From positions 744,001 to 808,000 of the forward strand of contig NC_013595.1 of assembly GCF_000024865.1 (NCBI RefSeq): a DNA stretch of 64,000 nt. The letters run 5' to 3'. A program made the translations under genes and the position numbers. Source of the stretch: Streptosporangium roseum DSM 43021. GTDB taxonomy: Bacteria; Actinomycetota; Actinomycetes; Streptosporangiales; Streptosporangiaceae. The first letter of the stretch is position 1. The number at the start of each line of letters is the position of its first letter. This document shows, one piece after another, positions 40,923-49,206 of this stretch. The notes under the pieces were generated by a model. That model ran no database searches, was not told the origin of the DNA, and worked only from the letters and a program-made list of their open reading frames with translations.

Positions 40923-41105
40923 CCGTGCTCATGACGGCATGAGCGACAGCGATCGGTGAAGCGTCCGGGCCGGAGCCACGGCTGGGGATATGAGACCTCG
41001 TCCGCGCCTAGGCCGTGCCCGTGCCCGTGTCGCTGTTTCACAGGCGTTCGCCTATGCAACACCACCGCAGACCTTCGGCGTCCAGGACTTTCTCGCTCGG
41101 ATTTT

Positions 41106-41143
41106 GTTTCATAGGTTGTTGCAAACCTTTGAACCTTTGAAAC
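41106..41143. other. Possible resolution-site palindrome
   Basis: GTTTCATAGGTT and AACCTTTGAAAC are inverted arms (11 of 12) with AT-rich spacer, conspicuous in this GC-rich DNA. Located between Tn3-type remnants, it may be a leftover res subsite. Confidence 0.35.
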
Positions 41144-41165
41144 ACCCACATGGAACGATCTGAGG

Positions 41166-41279
41166 GTGAGCGACGACGACTTCCTCCGAGTGGAAGCGGC
41201 CGACTGCCCGATCTCCTCCTGCGCCGCCCCGGCCGGGTCGCCGTGCCGGACCGGCAAGGGGAAGGTGGCCGTCCAGTAG
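41166..41279 (+). pseudogene. Fragment of a mobile-element-linked zinc-finger protein
   Basis: Thirty-seven codons from GTG read FLRVEAADCPISSCAAPAGS, then PCRTGKGKVAVQ. Its three cysteines and CRTGKGK match a small zinc-finger segment found beside recombinase genes of actinobacterial transposons. The frame is cut by TAG. Confidence 0.45.
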
Positions 41280-41386
41280 GCCTTCGAGGAGGCTGAGTGC
41301 AGAAATTAGCGGTAGAGAGTTGATCTTCGTACCGGTTCGGTGACAGCGCCTGTTTGGGCAGGTCGCGGGGTTTGCGTTCCTTGGCC

Positions 41387-41671
41387 ATGCCCTTCGAATT
41401 TCTCTCTGATGAGCAGATCGCCCGCTATGGCCGCTTCCCCGAGGAGCCCTCCACCGCAGAGCTGGAGCAGTTCTTCCGGCTGGATCGCAGTGCCTTGGAT
41501 GCGCTGGCCACGAAACGGCGCCCGGCCACGAAGCTCGGCTGGGCCGTGCAGTGGGGCACGGTGCGCATGCTCGGGGTATTCCTGACCGACGACCCGCTGG
41601 CCGTGCCGCCGGAGGCGGTGGCGTTCGTCGCCGAGCAGCTCGACCTGGATCCGGCGCACTTGGCCGACTAG
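41387..41671 (+). pseudogene. Tn3-family transposase N-terminal fragment (second)
   Basis: 94 codons from ATG 41387. MPFEFLSDEQIARYGRFPEE, WAVQWGTVRMLGVFLTDDP and VAEQLDLDPAHLAD are the DUF4158 start of a Tn3 transposase, from a lineage different from the fragment at 39932. A stop replaces the Tyr that normally follows HLAD, and nothing of the catalytic domain is present. Confidence 0.8.
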
Positions 41672-41731
41672 GGGGGCAGACCAAGTAAGCCGGAAAGGGC
41701 TAATAGCCGTTCCGGTGGTTGAGAGCTGATC

Positions 41732-41887
41732 TCAGTGCTGGTCTTCCAGTAGCGGGAGCCCGGTGTCTTCCCCCGGTGTGGCAGGCTCCGGCGTCGGTTC
41801 GGGACGGAAACCGAACGGACCGGCCTGTCCGGGCAACGTGACCCCGAGCTGGGCGGTGCCTTTGGCCCGGTAAGGAGTGCGGATCAC
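41732..41887 (-). other. Unassigned short open frame in the 41672-42029 gap
   Basis: A minus-strand frame from GTG 41887 encodes RTPYRAKGTAQLGVTLPGQA, followed by a Pro/Glu-rich tail ending LPLLEDQH. It could be the tail of a lost gene or noise. No homology is recognised. The remainder of the gap shows nothing else. Confidence 0.25.
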
Positions 41888-42029
41888 CGGTTGCCTGCTT
41901 CCACCGCTCAGCGGTAACTACGCTCAGCGGTAACTAAAGGTGCGTTCTGAGCTAAAGACAGGCTGATCACGGAGTGCCACCCTCGTTTGAGAAGGCCCAA
42001 CTGGCAGAACTCGAATGAATGGAGAGCGC

Positions 42030-42317
42030 GTGTCCAGGATCAAGCGCGGCCTCGCCTTCGCGGCGGTGGCCCTCACTCTCACAGCCGGCCCCGCCCTACT
42101 CACATCTGCACCGGCCACCGCTGCGACGGCCACCACCACGGCCACCGCAGAGGCGGCACTAGGCCACTACGAATTCGCGGGGAGATACGCGTCCTACGCC
42201 AATGGTTATGAAAGATGCCACCTAGATGGCCAGCGCTCTGCCCGCGCCTACCAGTGCCTGAGCAAGTATTATGAGAATGAAGGCTTTTTCTGGACCCTGT
42301 GGCTCTGGACAGCATGA
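42030..42317 (+). CDS. Small secreted protein with two cysteines
   Basis: 95 residues from GTG 42030 with GGAG five bases upstream; an ATG five codons earlier lacks a site. Residues 1-37 are a signal peptide (IKRGLAFAAVALTLTAGPAL, ending TSAPATAA). The mature part of about 55 residues has two Cys (YERCHLDG and YQCLSKYYE) that could form one disulfide, and it is aromatic at the end (GFFWTLWLWTA). No family is recognised. A 12-bp-stem hairpin 100 bp downstream would terminate the transcript. Confidence 0.7.
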   Translation: MSRIKRGLAFAAVALTLTAGPALLTSAPATAATATTTATAEAALGHYEFAGRYASYANGYERCHLDGQRSARAYQCLSKYYENEGFFWTLWLWTA

Positions 42318-42419
42318 GCAACGTGTCAGCAGGCCGTTACCGGGCTCTCACATCCGGCTAAAAGGCCCGGCGCTCGGGTCGGTGTCACCAGACGCAAAGT
42401 AGCTCAGCGTGAGATCTGA

Positions 42420-42445
42420 CCAGACAGAATTTCAATTCTGTCTGG
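42420..42445 (+). terminator. Palindromic hairpin after the secreted protein gene
   Basis: CCAGACAGAATT and AATTCTGTCTGG form a perfect 12-bp stem with a 2-base loop. Confidence 0.65.
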
Positions 42446-42574
42446 TTCCCGAGACGGCGTCTGACCAGGTCAGCGCAGCCAGACAACTGAGGGAACCAAT
42501 CCGGCCCCACGCCGGGTATGGCTATCCACAGCCGAAACCTCGGCTTCCGGCTCCACCGCCTGGCCGGCCCTATT

Positions 42575-42730
42575 AGGGGTCCCGGTAGTAATGGCGCAGG
42601 ATCCAACGGATATGCCTTTAACCTGCGCTTATGCAGAGGTCTCAGGCTGATAGGCCAGACCTGAGCCCTGTTGTCCATGCAGGCCAGAGGCATACCTGTT
42701 GGATTTCCGGCCGAAGCTACGGGGACCCCT
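42575..42730 (+). repeat. Foldback repeat, left copy
   Basis: Begins AGGGGTCCCGGTAGTAATGG and ends CTACGGGGACCCCT. Internally GGATCCAACGGATATGCC near the left end mirrors GGCATACCTGTTGGATTTCC near the right end, so the whole unit can fold into a long imperfect hairpin. Confidence 0.85.
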
Positions 42731-43033
42731 TTCCAGGCGATGCCAACCGTTGCACGATCGTGGGCCGCCAATGGTGTCGCGTGATGATGCGGGCTGTACC
42801 GCGATCCACCTGCTGTATGGCCGCGGAGGGGCACTGCGGAACATGTCGAGCAGAACATGCGAGGCGTATTCTGCCCTCGGCAGCCTGCGCCTGCCCGCTC
42901 CGAGCCACGGTGGCCCACGTCCACGGTGGCAGCGAAGACAAGGTTCCCCGAATCGCGCAACAGCGTTCCGTCCGGGTCATCCACTTAGCCGCGGCGGGGC
43001 GGACGTGGGGCGTCCCGCGAGATGGAACACACG

Positions 43034-43477
43034 ATGACCAGGAACCGCCGCCACAAGGCCGACCTCCGCGCCTACCAGGCCGTGACAGGCGCCCCGTACA
43101 TGGTGGCCCGCCGTCAAATGGCCGAGATGATGCAGCAGCACCCCCTGCTCAACAGCTTCGGCATCGGTGTCTTCGACTGGCGCCGCAAGACGATCGAGCA
43201 GCGCCAGGCCGAGCTCGCCGCCGGCCGCGAGAGGCTGGCCAACGCCGAGGCCACCGTGCTGGAGACCGCGGTGTGGCTGCGCGAGAACATCAGGCCGATC
43301 AAGGCGCCCACCGTCGGCAGCTACGGCATGAAGCACGTGATGGAACACGCGACCGGCAAGTACGTCGCCAACGGCGAGTTCATCGCCGCCGCCCTCATCG
43401 CTGGCTACACCTTCAAGTACGTCCAGCCGAACGTGCTGTTCGGCATGAGCGCCCGGGACGTGCAACGGCTGAGCTAG
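43034..43477 (+). CDS. Cargo gene of the foldback-bounded element, unknown function
   Basis: 147 residues from ATG 43034 (GGA seven bases upstream); ATG 43022 adds four residues. It begins basic (TRNRRHKADLRAYQAVTGAP, YMVARRQM), a helix pattern reminiscent of short DNA-associated proteins on actinobacterial plasmids and conjugative elements. A Glu/Arg/Ala coiled region follows. The C-terminal 60 residues contain GSYGMKHVMEHATGKYVANG and EFIAAALIAGYTFKYVQPNV. There is no transposase or recombinase signature. A hairpin terminator follows 26 bp after the stop. Confidence 0.75.
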   Translation: MTRNRRHKADLRAYQAVTGAPYMVARRQMAEMMQQHPLLNSFGIGVFDWRRKTIEQRQAELAAGRERLANAEATVLETAVWLRENIRPIKAPTVGSYGMKHVMEHATGKYVANGEFIAAALIAGYTFKYVQPNVLFGMSARDVQRLS

Positions 43478-43502
43478 CCCCCCATCGCAAGCCATCGCCG
43501 AA

Positions 43503-43534
43503 GACGACGGCGGTCGCTTGCAGCGGCCGTCGTC
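43503..43534 (+). terminator. Hairpin after the cargo gene
   Basis: GACGACGGC and GCCGTCGTC pair in a 9-bp stem around a 14-base loop that itself contains short complementary ends. Confidence 0.65.
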
Positions 43535-43558
43535 GGGCGCGGCCGCGCCCGAGTCCTG

Positions 43559-43713
43559 GGGGTCCCCGTAGCTTCGGCTGGAAATCCAACAGGTATGCCT
43601 CTGGCCTGCATGGACAACAGGGCTCAGGTCTGGCCCATCAGCCTGAGACCTCTGCATAAGCGCAGGTGAAAGGCATATCCGTTGGATCCTGCGCCATTAC
43701 TACCGGGACCCCT
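43559..43713 (-). repeat. Foldback repeat, right copy (inverted)
   Basis: Read on the minus strand this copy is nearly identical to 42575-42730: it begins GGGGTCCCGGTAGTAATGGC and carries GGATCCAACGGATATGCC. The few differences include TTTAACC to TTTCACC and GATAGGCC to GATGGGCC. Confidence 0.85.
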
Positions 43714-43834
43714 TGATGTGGCGCGGTTGCCGGCCACCGATCCTGATCGCCGGATCGGGAGCGTGCCGCACGTTCCCGGTGGCCCCGGAGCCAGGGGATC
43801 GATGATCCGGAGCCGGCTCCGAGCCGTACGGAGG

Positions 43835-44434
43835 TCAGTCCTCGGAGAAGGAGATCAGCGTCAGGACCCGGCAGGGGGCGGCGCCGGTGGTGTAGACGTG
43901 GTCGGACTCCGAGGCGAACCGCAGGGCGTCGCCCGCGGTGAGGGTCACCGACCACTCCTCGGTCTCGACGGTCACCTCGCCCTCGACGACGTAGGCGTGC
44001 TCCACCGATCCCCGCCCGTGCGAGCTCTTGGCGCTGCGGGTGCCTGCCGGGATGTCGCCCTCGGCCAGCTCGAAGCGGCGCCGGTCCGGAGCGGCGAACA
44101 GGGTCCGGATCGCGGTGTCGCCGACCGCCAGGGGGACGCTCTCGCTCCTGCGGATCACCTCGGGCCCCACCAGGTGTATCCGGGTCAGCTCGCCGAAGGT
44201 CAGCTCCAGCGAGGTCGCCAGCCGCGACAGCACCTCCACCGTGGGGTTGGCCACGCCGCGCTCGACCTGGGAGATCAGCGCCTTGCTCACCCCGGTCAGC
44301 TCGGCCAGCTCGCGGACGCTGAGGCCGCGGCCCAGACGGGCGCGGCGCAGGTTGGCGGCGATCGCGCCGCGCACGCCCGCCGCCTCGGAGGGGGACGGGA
44401 CCATGCCGACGGTGATGCCGTTCTCGCTCCGCAC
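43835..44434 (-). CDS. XRE-family regulator with C-terminal cupin domain
   Basis: 199 residues from GTG 44434, with GGAGAGGGG upstream. Residues 25-80 form a helix-turn-helix (LRRARLGRGLSVRELAELTGVSKALISQVERG). The C-terminal 90 residues form a cupin (SVEHAYVVEGEVTVETEEWSVTLTAGDALRFASESDHVY). This architecture senses a small ligand to regulate transport or catabolism genes. It lies 46 bp downstream of the LuxR gene on the same strand. Confidence 0.92.
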   Translation of the reverse strand: MRSENGITVGMVPSPSEAAGVRGAIAANLRRARLGRGLSVRELAELTGVSKALISQVERGVANPTVEVLSRLATSLELTFGELTRIHLVGPEVIRRSESVPLAVGDTAIRTLFAAPDRRRFELAEGDIPAGTRSAKSSHGRGSVEHAYVVEGEVTVETEEWSVTLTAGDALRFASESDHVYTTGAAPCRVLTLISFSED

Positions 44435-44480
44435 GCGCGTCCCCTCTCCCCGGTCCCGACCGGTCCAATGATGCAGCAGG

Positions 44481-47384
44481 TCAGCCGATCAGGGCGAGGC
44501 GGTGGGCGGCCGCGGCGGCCTCGCCCCGGGTGGAGACGCCGAGTTTGCCCAGGATGTTGGAGACGTGGACGCTCACCGTCTTGGCCGAGATGAACAGTTC
44601 GGCGGCGATGTCGCGGTTCGACCGCCCCTGGGTGACCAGCCGGAGCACCTCCTGCTCGCGCGGGGTCAGCGGCGGGGGCAGCGAGGAGGGCGGCGCGGCC
44701 GGCAGGAGCGACGCGCTCGGAGCCGTCTCCTCCGTCAACGTCACCCCGACCCTGCGGGCCAGGGACTCGATCTCGGTGATCAGGGGCGGGGTCGACAGCG
44801 CGAGGGCGATCGGGTAGGCCGTGCGCAGCCGTACGGCGGCGCCCTCGCGGTCACCCGCGCCGGCCGCCGCCCGTCCCGCCTGGAGCAGCGACCTGGCGCG
44901 CAGGAAGGGGCGCCCCAGCCGCTCCCAGGCGGTGGCCGCGGCGTCGTGGTCGCGGTTGAGGCAGAACCGGTAGGCCTCGGCCACGGGGCTGTCCACGCTC
45001 ATCGCGGACCCCGTCTCCTCGATCTGGGCGCGCAGCGCCGCCGCCCGCTCGGGTGCGAACGTCTCGGTGGCCTCGCAGACCCCCGACAGCAGGGCGAGCA
45101 TCCGCCAGCCCAGCATGGGCTTGCTCATGATCCGTGCCGTGCTGACGACCTCCTCGGCCACCTCCAGCGCGGCCAGCGGCTCGCCGTTCAGCATGTGCAG
45201 GCCCATTTTGAGCCGGGCGTTGGCCGCGAGTTCCTGGGTGAACTCCTCGCGGCCGCCGAAGGCGTCCACCTCCGTCAGGACGGACTTGATCACGTCCGTC
45301 TCGCCGCGCGCGGCCGCCACGTCCGCGCGGATCCGGCGCAGGTGGTGCCGGGTACGCAAGGTCGGGTCCATGGTGAGTGCCCGCTCGGCCACCTCGGCCG
45401 CCTCGGCGAACCGGCCCAGCGCCTCCAGCGCCTCCGCGCGGTTGTTGGCGATGAACGTCCCCGAGATGCGGAAGCGGCCGTATTTCCTGGCCAGCAGCTC
45501 GCCTTCGAGGGCCAGCTCGATCGCCTCGGCCGAGCGGCCCATGTTGTTGAGCGCGTCCACGTTGTTGCTCATGGCGCGGAGGATGATGCGGCCGGAGCCG
45601 ACCCGCTCGCCGATCGCCTGGGCGGTGGAGTTGACGGCGATCGTCTCGTCGAGGCATCCGGCGATCGAGTGGCCCAGGGCGAGGTTGAGCAGCAGGTCGG
45701 CCTCCAGGCACTCGTCGCCGTGCTCGCGGGCGATCTCCAGTGCCTCCTCGGTGAGCGCGGTCCCCTCGGCCACCTCGCCGCTGAACGCCAGGAAGGAGCC
45801 CAGCTTGGACAGCACGTGGGCGCGCTCCGGCCCCGGCTGGGGGACGAGCCGTTCGGCGTAGCGGAGGTCGTCGAGCGCGCCGGGCTTCCGCTTGGACATC
45901 TTGAACTGCGCCCGCCGTACGAGCAGCTCGGCCACCCGCGCGGGGTCGGTCTCCTCGTCGAGCTCCTCCAGCGCGGCCTTGACGAACCGGGTGCCCCGCT
46001 CGATCTCGCCGCAGGCGTGGGCGGCCTCCGAGGCCTGCTCCAGGACCGTGGTGTGGTCCGCGCCGATCCGCTCCGCGGCGTCGGGGACCTTGCCCCACAG
46101 CGTGAGCACCCGCTCAAGCAGCTGCAGCTTCTCGTTGTAGGCGAAGGTCTTGGCCGCCTTGCCCGCTGCCTCCCAGGCGGAGACGAGGGCCCAGAGGTCG
46201 TCGCGGGCGGAGTACCAGTGGTGGGCGATCTCGATGGCGGCCCGGCCGTGCGGGACCAGCGTGCGGTCCCTGCCGATCTCCTCGGCGAAGCGGGCGTGCA
46301 GCCGCACGTGCTCGCCGGGCAGGAGCTCGTCGTGTACGGCCTCGCGGATCAGTGAGTGCCGGAAGGCGTAGGCGCGGCCGTCGGCGACCTGCAGGACATT
46401 GGACGCGATGGCGGGCCGGAGGGCGTCCTCCAGGTCCACGTCGGACAGCCGGCTGACCGCGGCGAGCAGGTCGTGGCCCACCCGGATCCCGCCGGCGGCG
46501 GCGATGCGCAGCATCCGCTGGGTCTCGTCGGGGAGCTGCTCGACGGAGCCGATGATCAGGTCGTGCAGGGATTCGGGGAAGGAGCATTCGGCCCCGCACT
46601 CGACGAGAGCCTCGACGAACAGCGGGATGCCCTCGCTGCGCTGGAAGACCTTGCCGACCCGGGCGAACTCGGGGGCCGTGCCGAGGATGCCGGCCATCTG
46701 GGCGGCCACCTCGTCATGGGTGAGCCGGGGCAGGTCCAGCCGGAGGACTCCCTCCAGCCGGCCGAGCTCGGCGAGCACCGGCCGGAGCGGGTGCTGGCGG
46801 TGCAGGTCGTCGGACCGGTAGGTGAGGATCATCAGGACCGGCGCGGTGCGCAGGTTCCGGCTGAGGAAGGCGATCAGGTCGCGGCTGGAGCGGTCGGCCC
46901 AGTGGATGTCCTCGATGACCAGGATCACCGGGCGGCGTTCGGCCAGCCGTTCCAGCAGGTTGAGGATCTGCTCGAAGAGCCGCGCGCGGGCGGTGTCGGT
47001 CTCCGCGTCGCCGCTCGGTTCGCCGAATTCGGGCAGCAGCCGGGCCAGGTCACGTGCCGCGCCGTCGGGCAGCAGGGCCGCGACCTCCTCGGCGCCGTAC
47101 TCGCGGACGAGCTGGCGGATCGCCGCGGTGAAGGGCGCGTAGGCGAGGCCTTCCGCGGAGAGTTCGACGCAGCCGCCGATGAGCACGTGCGCTCCGTCGC
47201 CCGAGGCTCGCTCGGCGAAGCACCCGATCAGCCGGGTCTTGCCGACTCCGGCCTCGCCGCCGAGCAGTACGGCCGCGGCCGCGTTGTTGCGCGCCTGCTC
47301 GAAGGCCTCGGTCAGGCCCGCGAGCTCCGCCTCCCGCCCTACGAAGACGGGGCTTACCGCTCGACCCAACATGTCGTCCAGCAT
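44481..47384 (-). CDS. LAL-type LuxR-family regulator (AAA ATPase plus HTH)
   Basis: 967 residues. Walker A is GGEAGVGKTR near residue 42 and Walker B is VILVIEDIHWAD near 155, followed by the MalT-like STAND ATPase features. The middle 500 residues are TPR-like helices. The C-terminal LuxR HTH is PPLTPREQEVLRLVTQGRSNRDIAAELFISAKTVSVHVSNILGKLGVSTR. It is a large ATP-dependent activator, functionally parallel to the SARP protein at 5734. The ribosome-binding site is weak (AAGG). Confidence 0.95.
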   Translation of the reverse strand: MLDDMLGRAVSPVFVGREAELAGLTEAFEQARNNAAAAVLLGGEAGVGKTRLIGCFAERASGDGAHVLIGGCVELSAEGLAYAPFTAAIRQLVREYGAEEVAALLPDGAARDLARLLPEFGEPSGDAETDTARARLFEQILNLLERLAERRPVILVIEDIHWADRSSRDLIAFLSRNLRTAPVLMILTYRSDDLHRQHPLRPVLAELGRLEGVLRLDLPRLTHDEVAAQMAGILGTAPEFARVGKVFQRSEGIPLFVEALVECGAECSFPESLHDLIIGSVEQLPDETQRMLRIAAAGGIRVGHDLLAAVSRLSDVDLEDALRPAIASNVLQVADGRAYAFRHSLIREAVHDELLPGEHVRLHARFAEEIGRDRTLVPHGRAAIEIAHHWYSARDDLWALVSAWEAAGKAAKTFAYNEKLQLLERVLTLWGKVPDAAERIGADHTTVLEQASEAAHACGEIERGTRFVKAALEELDEETDPARVAELLVRRAQFKMSKRKPGALDDLRYAERLVPQPGPERAHVLSKLGSFLAFSGEVAEGTALTEEALEIAREHGDECLEADLLLNLALGHSIAGCLDETIAVNSTAQAIGERVGSGRIILRAMSNNVDALNNMGRSAEAIELALEGELLARKYGRFRISGTFIANNRAEALEALGRFAEAAEVAERALTMDPTLRTRHHLRRIRADVAAARGETDVIKSVLTEVDAFGGREEFTQELAANARLKMGLHMLNGEPLAALEVAEEVVSTARIMSKPMLGWRMLALLSGVCEATETFAPERAAALRAQIEETGSAMSVDSPVAEAYRFCLNRDHDAAATAWERLGRPFLRARSLLQAGRAAAGAGDREGAAVRLRTAYPIALALSTPPLITEIESLARRVGVTLTEETAPSASLLPAAPPSSLPPPLTPREQEVLRLVTQGRSNRDIAAELFISAKTVSVHVSNILGKLGVSTRGEAAAAAHRLALIG

Positions 47385-47445
47385 GTCATGCCTTATGTGT
47401 AGCTATCGCCCTATTTATCGTTGAGCGAAAGGGACTACGGCGCCT

Positions 47446-47484
47446 GAGAGGCCCGGCCGGACGGGAGGTGACGGCCGGGCTCTC
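47446..47484 (-). terminator. Terminator of the 53-residue gene
   Basis: GAGAG-G-CCCGGCC and GGCCGGG-CTCTC form a 12-bp stem with a single bulged G, ten bases beyond the stop codon on the minus strand. Confidence 0.65.
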
Positions 47485-47493
47485 GTGACGGGG

Positions 47494-47655
47494 TCATGCC
47501 GCGCTGAACTTGCCGAAGAACCCCCGGCGGCGCTCGCCCTGGGAGCGCACCTTCCTGGCGGCCTGTACCTGGCGGGCGCGGCGGTGGTTGTCCGCCTCCT
47601 CGCGGAGCTCGGCGGTGCGGTTGATGATCATCTGGAGGTGGAGCTCGGGACCCAT
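47494..47655 (-). CDS. Small basic amphipathic protein, 53 residues
   Basis: ATG 47655 has a near-consensus GGAGGAA six bases upstream. The product is a continuous charged helix (MGPELHLQMIINRTAELREE, then ADNHRRARQVQAARKV) with a basic, Phe-containing end (RRRGFFGKFSAA). The good ribosome-binding site and following terminator support a real gene. No family is recognised. It sits upstream of the LuxR regulator on the same strand, separated by a terminator. Confidence 0.65.
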   Translation of the reverse strand: MGPELHLQMIINRTAELREEADNHRRARQVQAARKVRSQGERRRGFFGKFSAA

Positions 47656-47801
47656 TTAGGGTTCCTCCTTGAGGTGGTGCGGTGCGATTTCCTTACATCC
47701 TCAAGATTCCTCCTAAGGCCCCCACCCCCACATCGGACGGATGCCTTATCTGCCGGCCGCCCATGGCCCAGGACTACCTAGATCGCGCCCTTCCACCGCC
47801 T

Positions 47802-48907
47802 TAGGAGCTGTTTGGGGTTTGGATCTAGGTGAGGTCCGGTGGTGAGCCGGCCGCGGCTGATAGAACTCGGATGTGGCGCGCTTTGATGTGACGGATGCCG
47901 AGTGGGCGTTGATCGAACCGTATCTGCCGGTAGCAGCCACCGGGCCGCTGCCGCGGCGGGTGCGTGATCAGTTCAACGGAATCCTGTGGCGCTTTCGCAC
48001 CGGATCCGGCTGGCGTGATGTCCCGGAACGCTATGGGCCGTGGTCCACGCTCTACTCCCGGTTCAACGGCTGGGCCAAAGCCGGGGTGTTCCAGACTCTG
48101 ATGGACGCGCTGATCGCCGAGGCCGCCTCGCGCGGGCAGGTCGGGTTGGAGCTGGTCAGCGTGGACTCAACAATCGTGCGGGCGCATCAGGAGTCGGCCG
48201 GACTGGCGGTCGCCGGGGAGAGTCTGGATGCGCTGGAGCAGGCGCTGACCGAGGAAAAGGGGGCTCCGCTTGCACAGCAGCCGCCGGTGCTGCGGGTGAT
48301 GCGCCGCAGGTCGCACCCGGCGCGGACGCGTCGCCCGCGCCGAATCGTGCTGCCACGCGGCGTCGCCGCGAGGCCCGGGCCAAGGCTGCCGGGCTTGGCC
48401 GATCCCGAGGCGGACTGAGCAGCAAGGTCCATGCCGCGGTTGACGCCGCCGGGCTACCGCTGGCTTTCGTGCTCACGCCCGGCCAAGCCGCCGACTGCCC
48501 GCGGTTCATCACCGTCTTGGACAAGATTCGCATCCCCGGTCCGATCGGCCGGCCCCGCACCCGGCCGGGTGCGGTCGCCGCGGACAAGGCGTACTCGTCC
48601 CGCGCCAACCGCTCCTACCTGAGGAAACGCCGCGTCAAGGCAGTCATCCCAGAAAAGAAGGACCAGGCCGCCAACCGCAAGAAGAAAGGCAGCCGGGGCG
48701 GCCGACCCATCAGCCACGACACCGATCTCTACAAGGAGCGCAACACCGTTGAACGCTGCTTCCAGAAGATCAAGACATGGCGTGGTCTGGCGACCCGCTA
48801 TGACAAAGCCCCGGAAAGCTACGAGGCTGGACTCTACCTTCGAGGGTCGGTCATGTGGCTGAAGCTCCTCACTTCAGCCACATGATCCGAACCCCAAACA
48901 GCTCCTA
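47802..48907 (+). mobile_element. Complete IS5-family insertion sequence
   Basis: The ~1,106-bp element has terminal inverted repeats: TAGGAGCTGTTTGGGGTT at the left (47802 on) and its complement at the right end (to 48907). The 24-bp ends match at 23 positions. It encloses one transposase coded in two overlapping frames. A short TA/TTA-like target is seen at both edges. The near-perfect ends and undamaged frames suggest it is active or recently inserted. Confidence 0.9.
47873..48885 (+). CDS. IS5-family DDE transposase made by -1 frameshift
   Basis: The first frame starts at GTG 47873 and runs to 48418; the second continues in the -1 frame to 48885. The first half has WALIEPYLPVAATGPLPRR and WRDVPERYGPWSTLYSRF, plus the first catalytic Asp in SVDSTIVRAHQ. 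The second half has the second Asp in VAADKAYSSRANRSYLRKR and the Glu in NTVERCFQKIKTWRGLATRYDK. A slippery run (GAAAAGGGGGC near 48253) lies in the overlap. This is the usual IS5/IS427-group arrangement, not an inactivating mutation. Joined, the protein is about 337 residues. Confidence 0.9.
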
Positions 48908-49206
48908 GACGTGCTGTGACGTGCCCCAGGAGGGGTCTGAGGCGTGTCCCGCGAGGGCGCCGGCGGCCTCGCGGCCCGGTGCCGGAGGCCTTCCCGGCCG
49001 CCGCCGGCGGGCACTCGCACCGCTCCCGCAGGCCCTCCCGGCCGGGCGGGCCGCGCCCGGTGCGGGCGCCCGCCGGCGCGGTGGGACGTCGTACGGCCAT
49101 GCCCGCCGCTGAACTCGGCGAATGTTGACGAAAACGAGTGAGGGTACTGGGCAGCGTCCAGTTTGGAACTAATCACACCAGTCGGCATTCTGGAGAGGTG
49201 TCAACT

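Larger units (their letters stand above)
42575..43713. mobile_element. 1.14-kb element bounded by inverted ~155-bp foldback repeats
   Basis: Two copies of a ~155-bp sequence (42575-42730 and 43559-43713) lie in opposite orientation and differ at only a handful of positions. They enclose about 830 bp with one gene (43034-43477) and its terminator. Each repeat is itself an imperfect palindrome whose ends are AGGGGTCCC(G/C)GTAG. No transposase is encoded, so if it moves it does so in trans. Flanks show no clear target duplication (CTATT left, TGATG right). A solo end sequence occurs at 39788. It could instead be two independent insertions of one small foldback element around a resident gene. Confidence 0.65.

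Noticed and set aside
42575..43713. Integron cassette or attC interpretation of the foldback repeats
   Set aside because: No integron integrase is present and the repeats lack attC core sites; both ends are the same long foldback in inverted orientation.
48040..48885. Second transposase frame as an independent gene
   Set aside because: It lacks its own start signals and carries the second half of the DDE catalytic set; a -1 frameshift from the first frame explains both.
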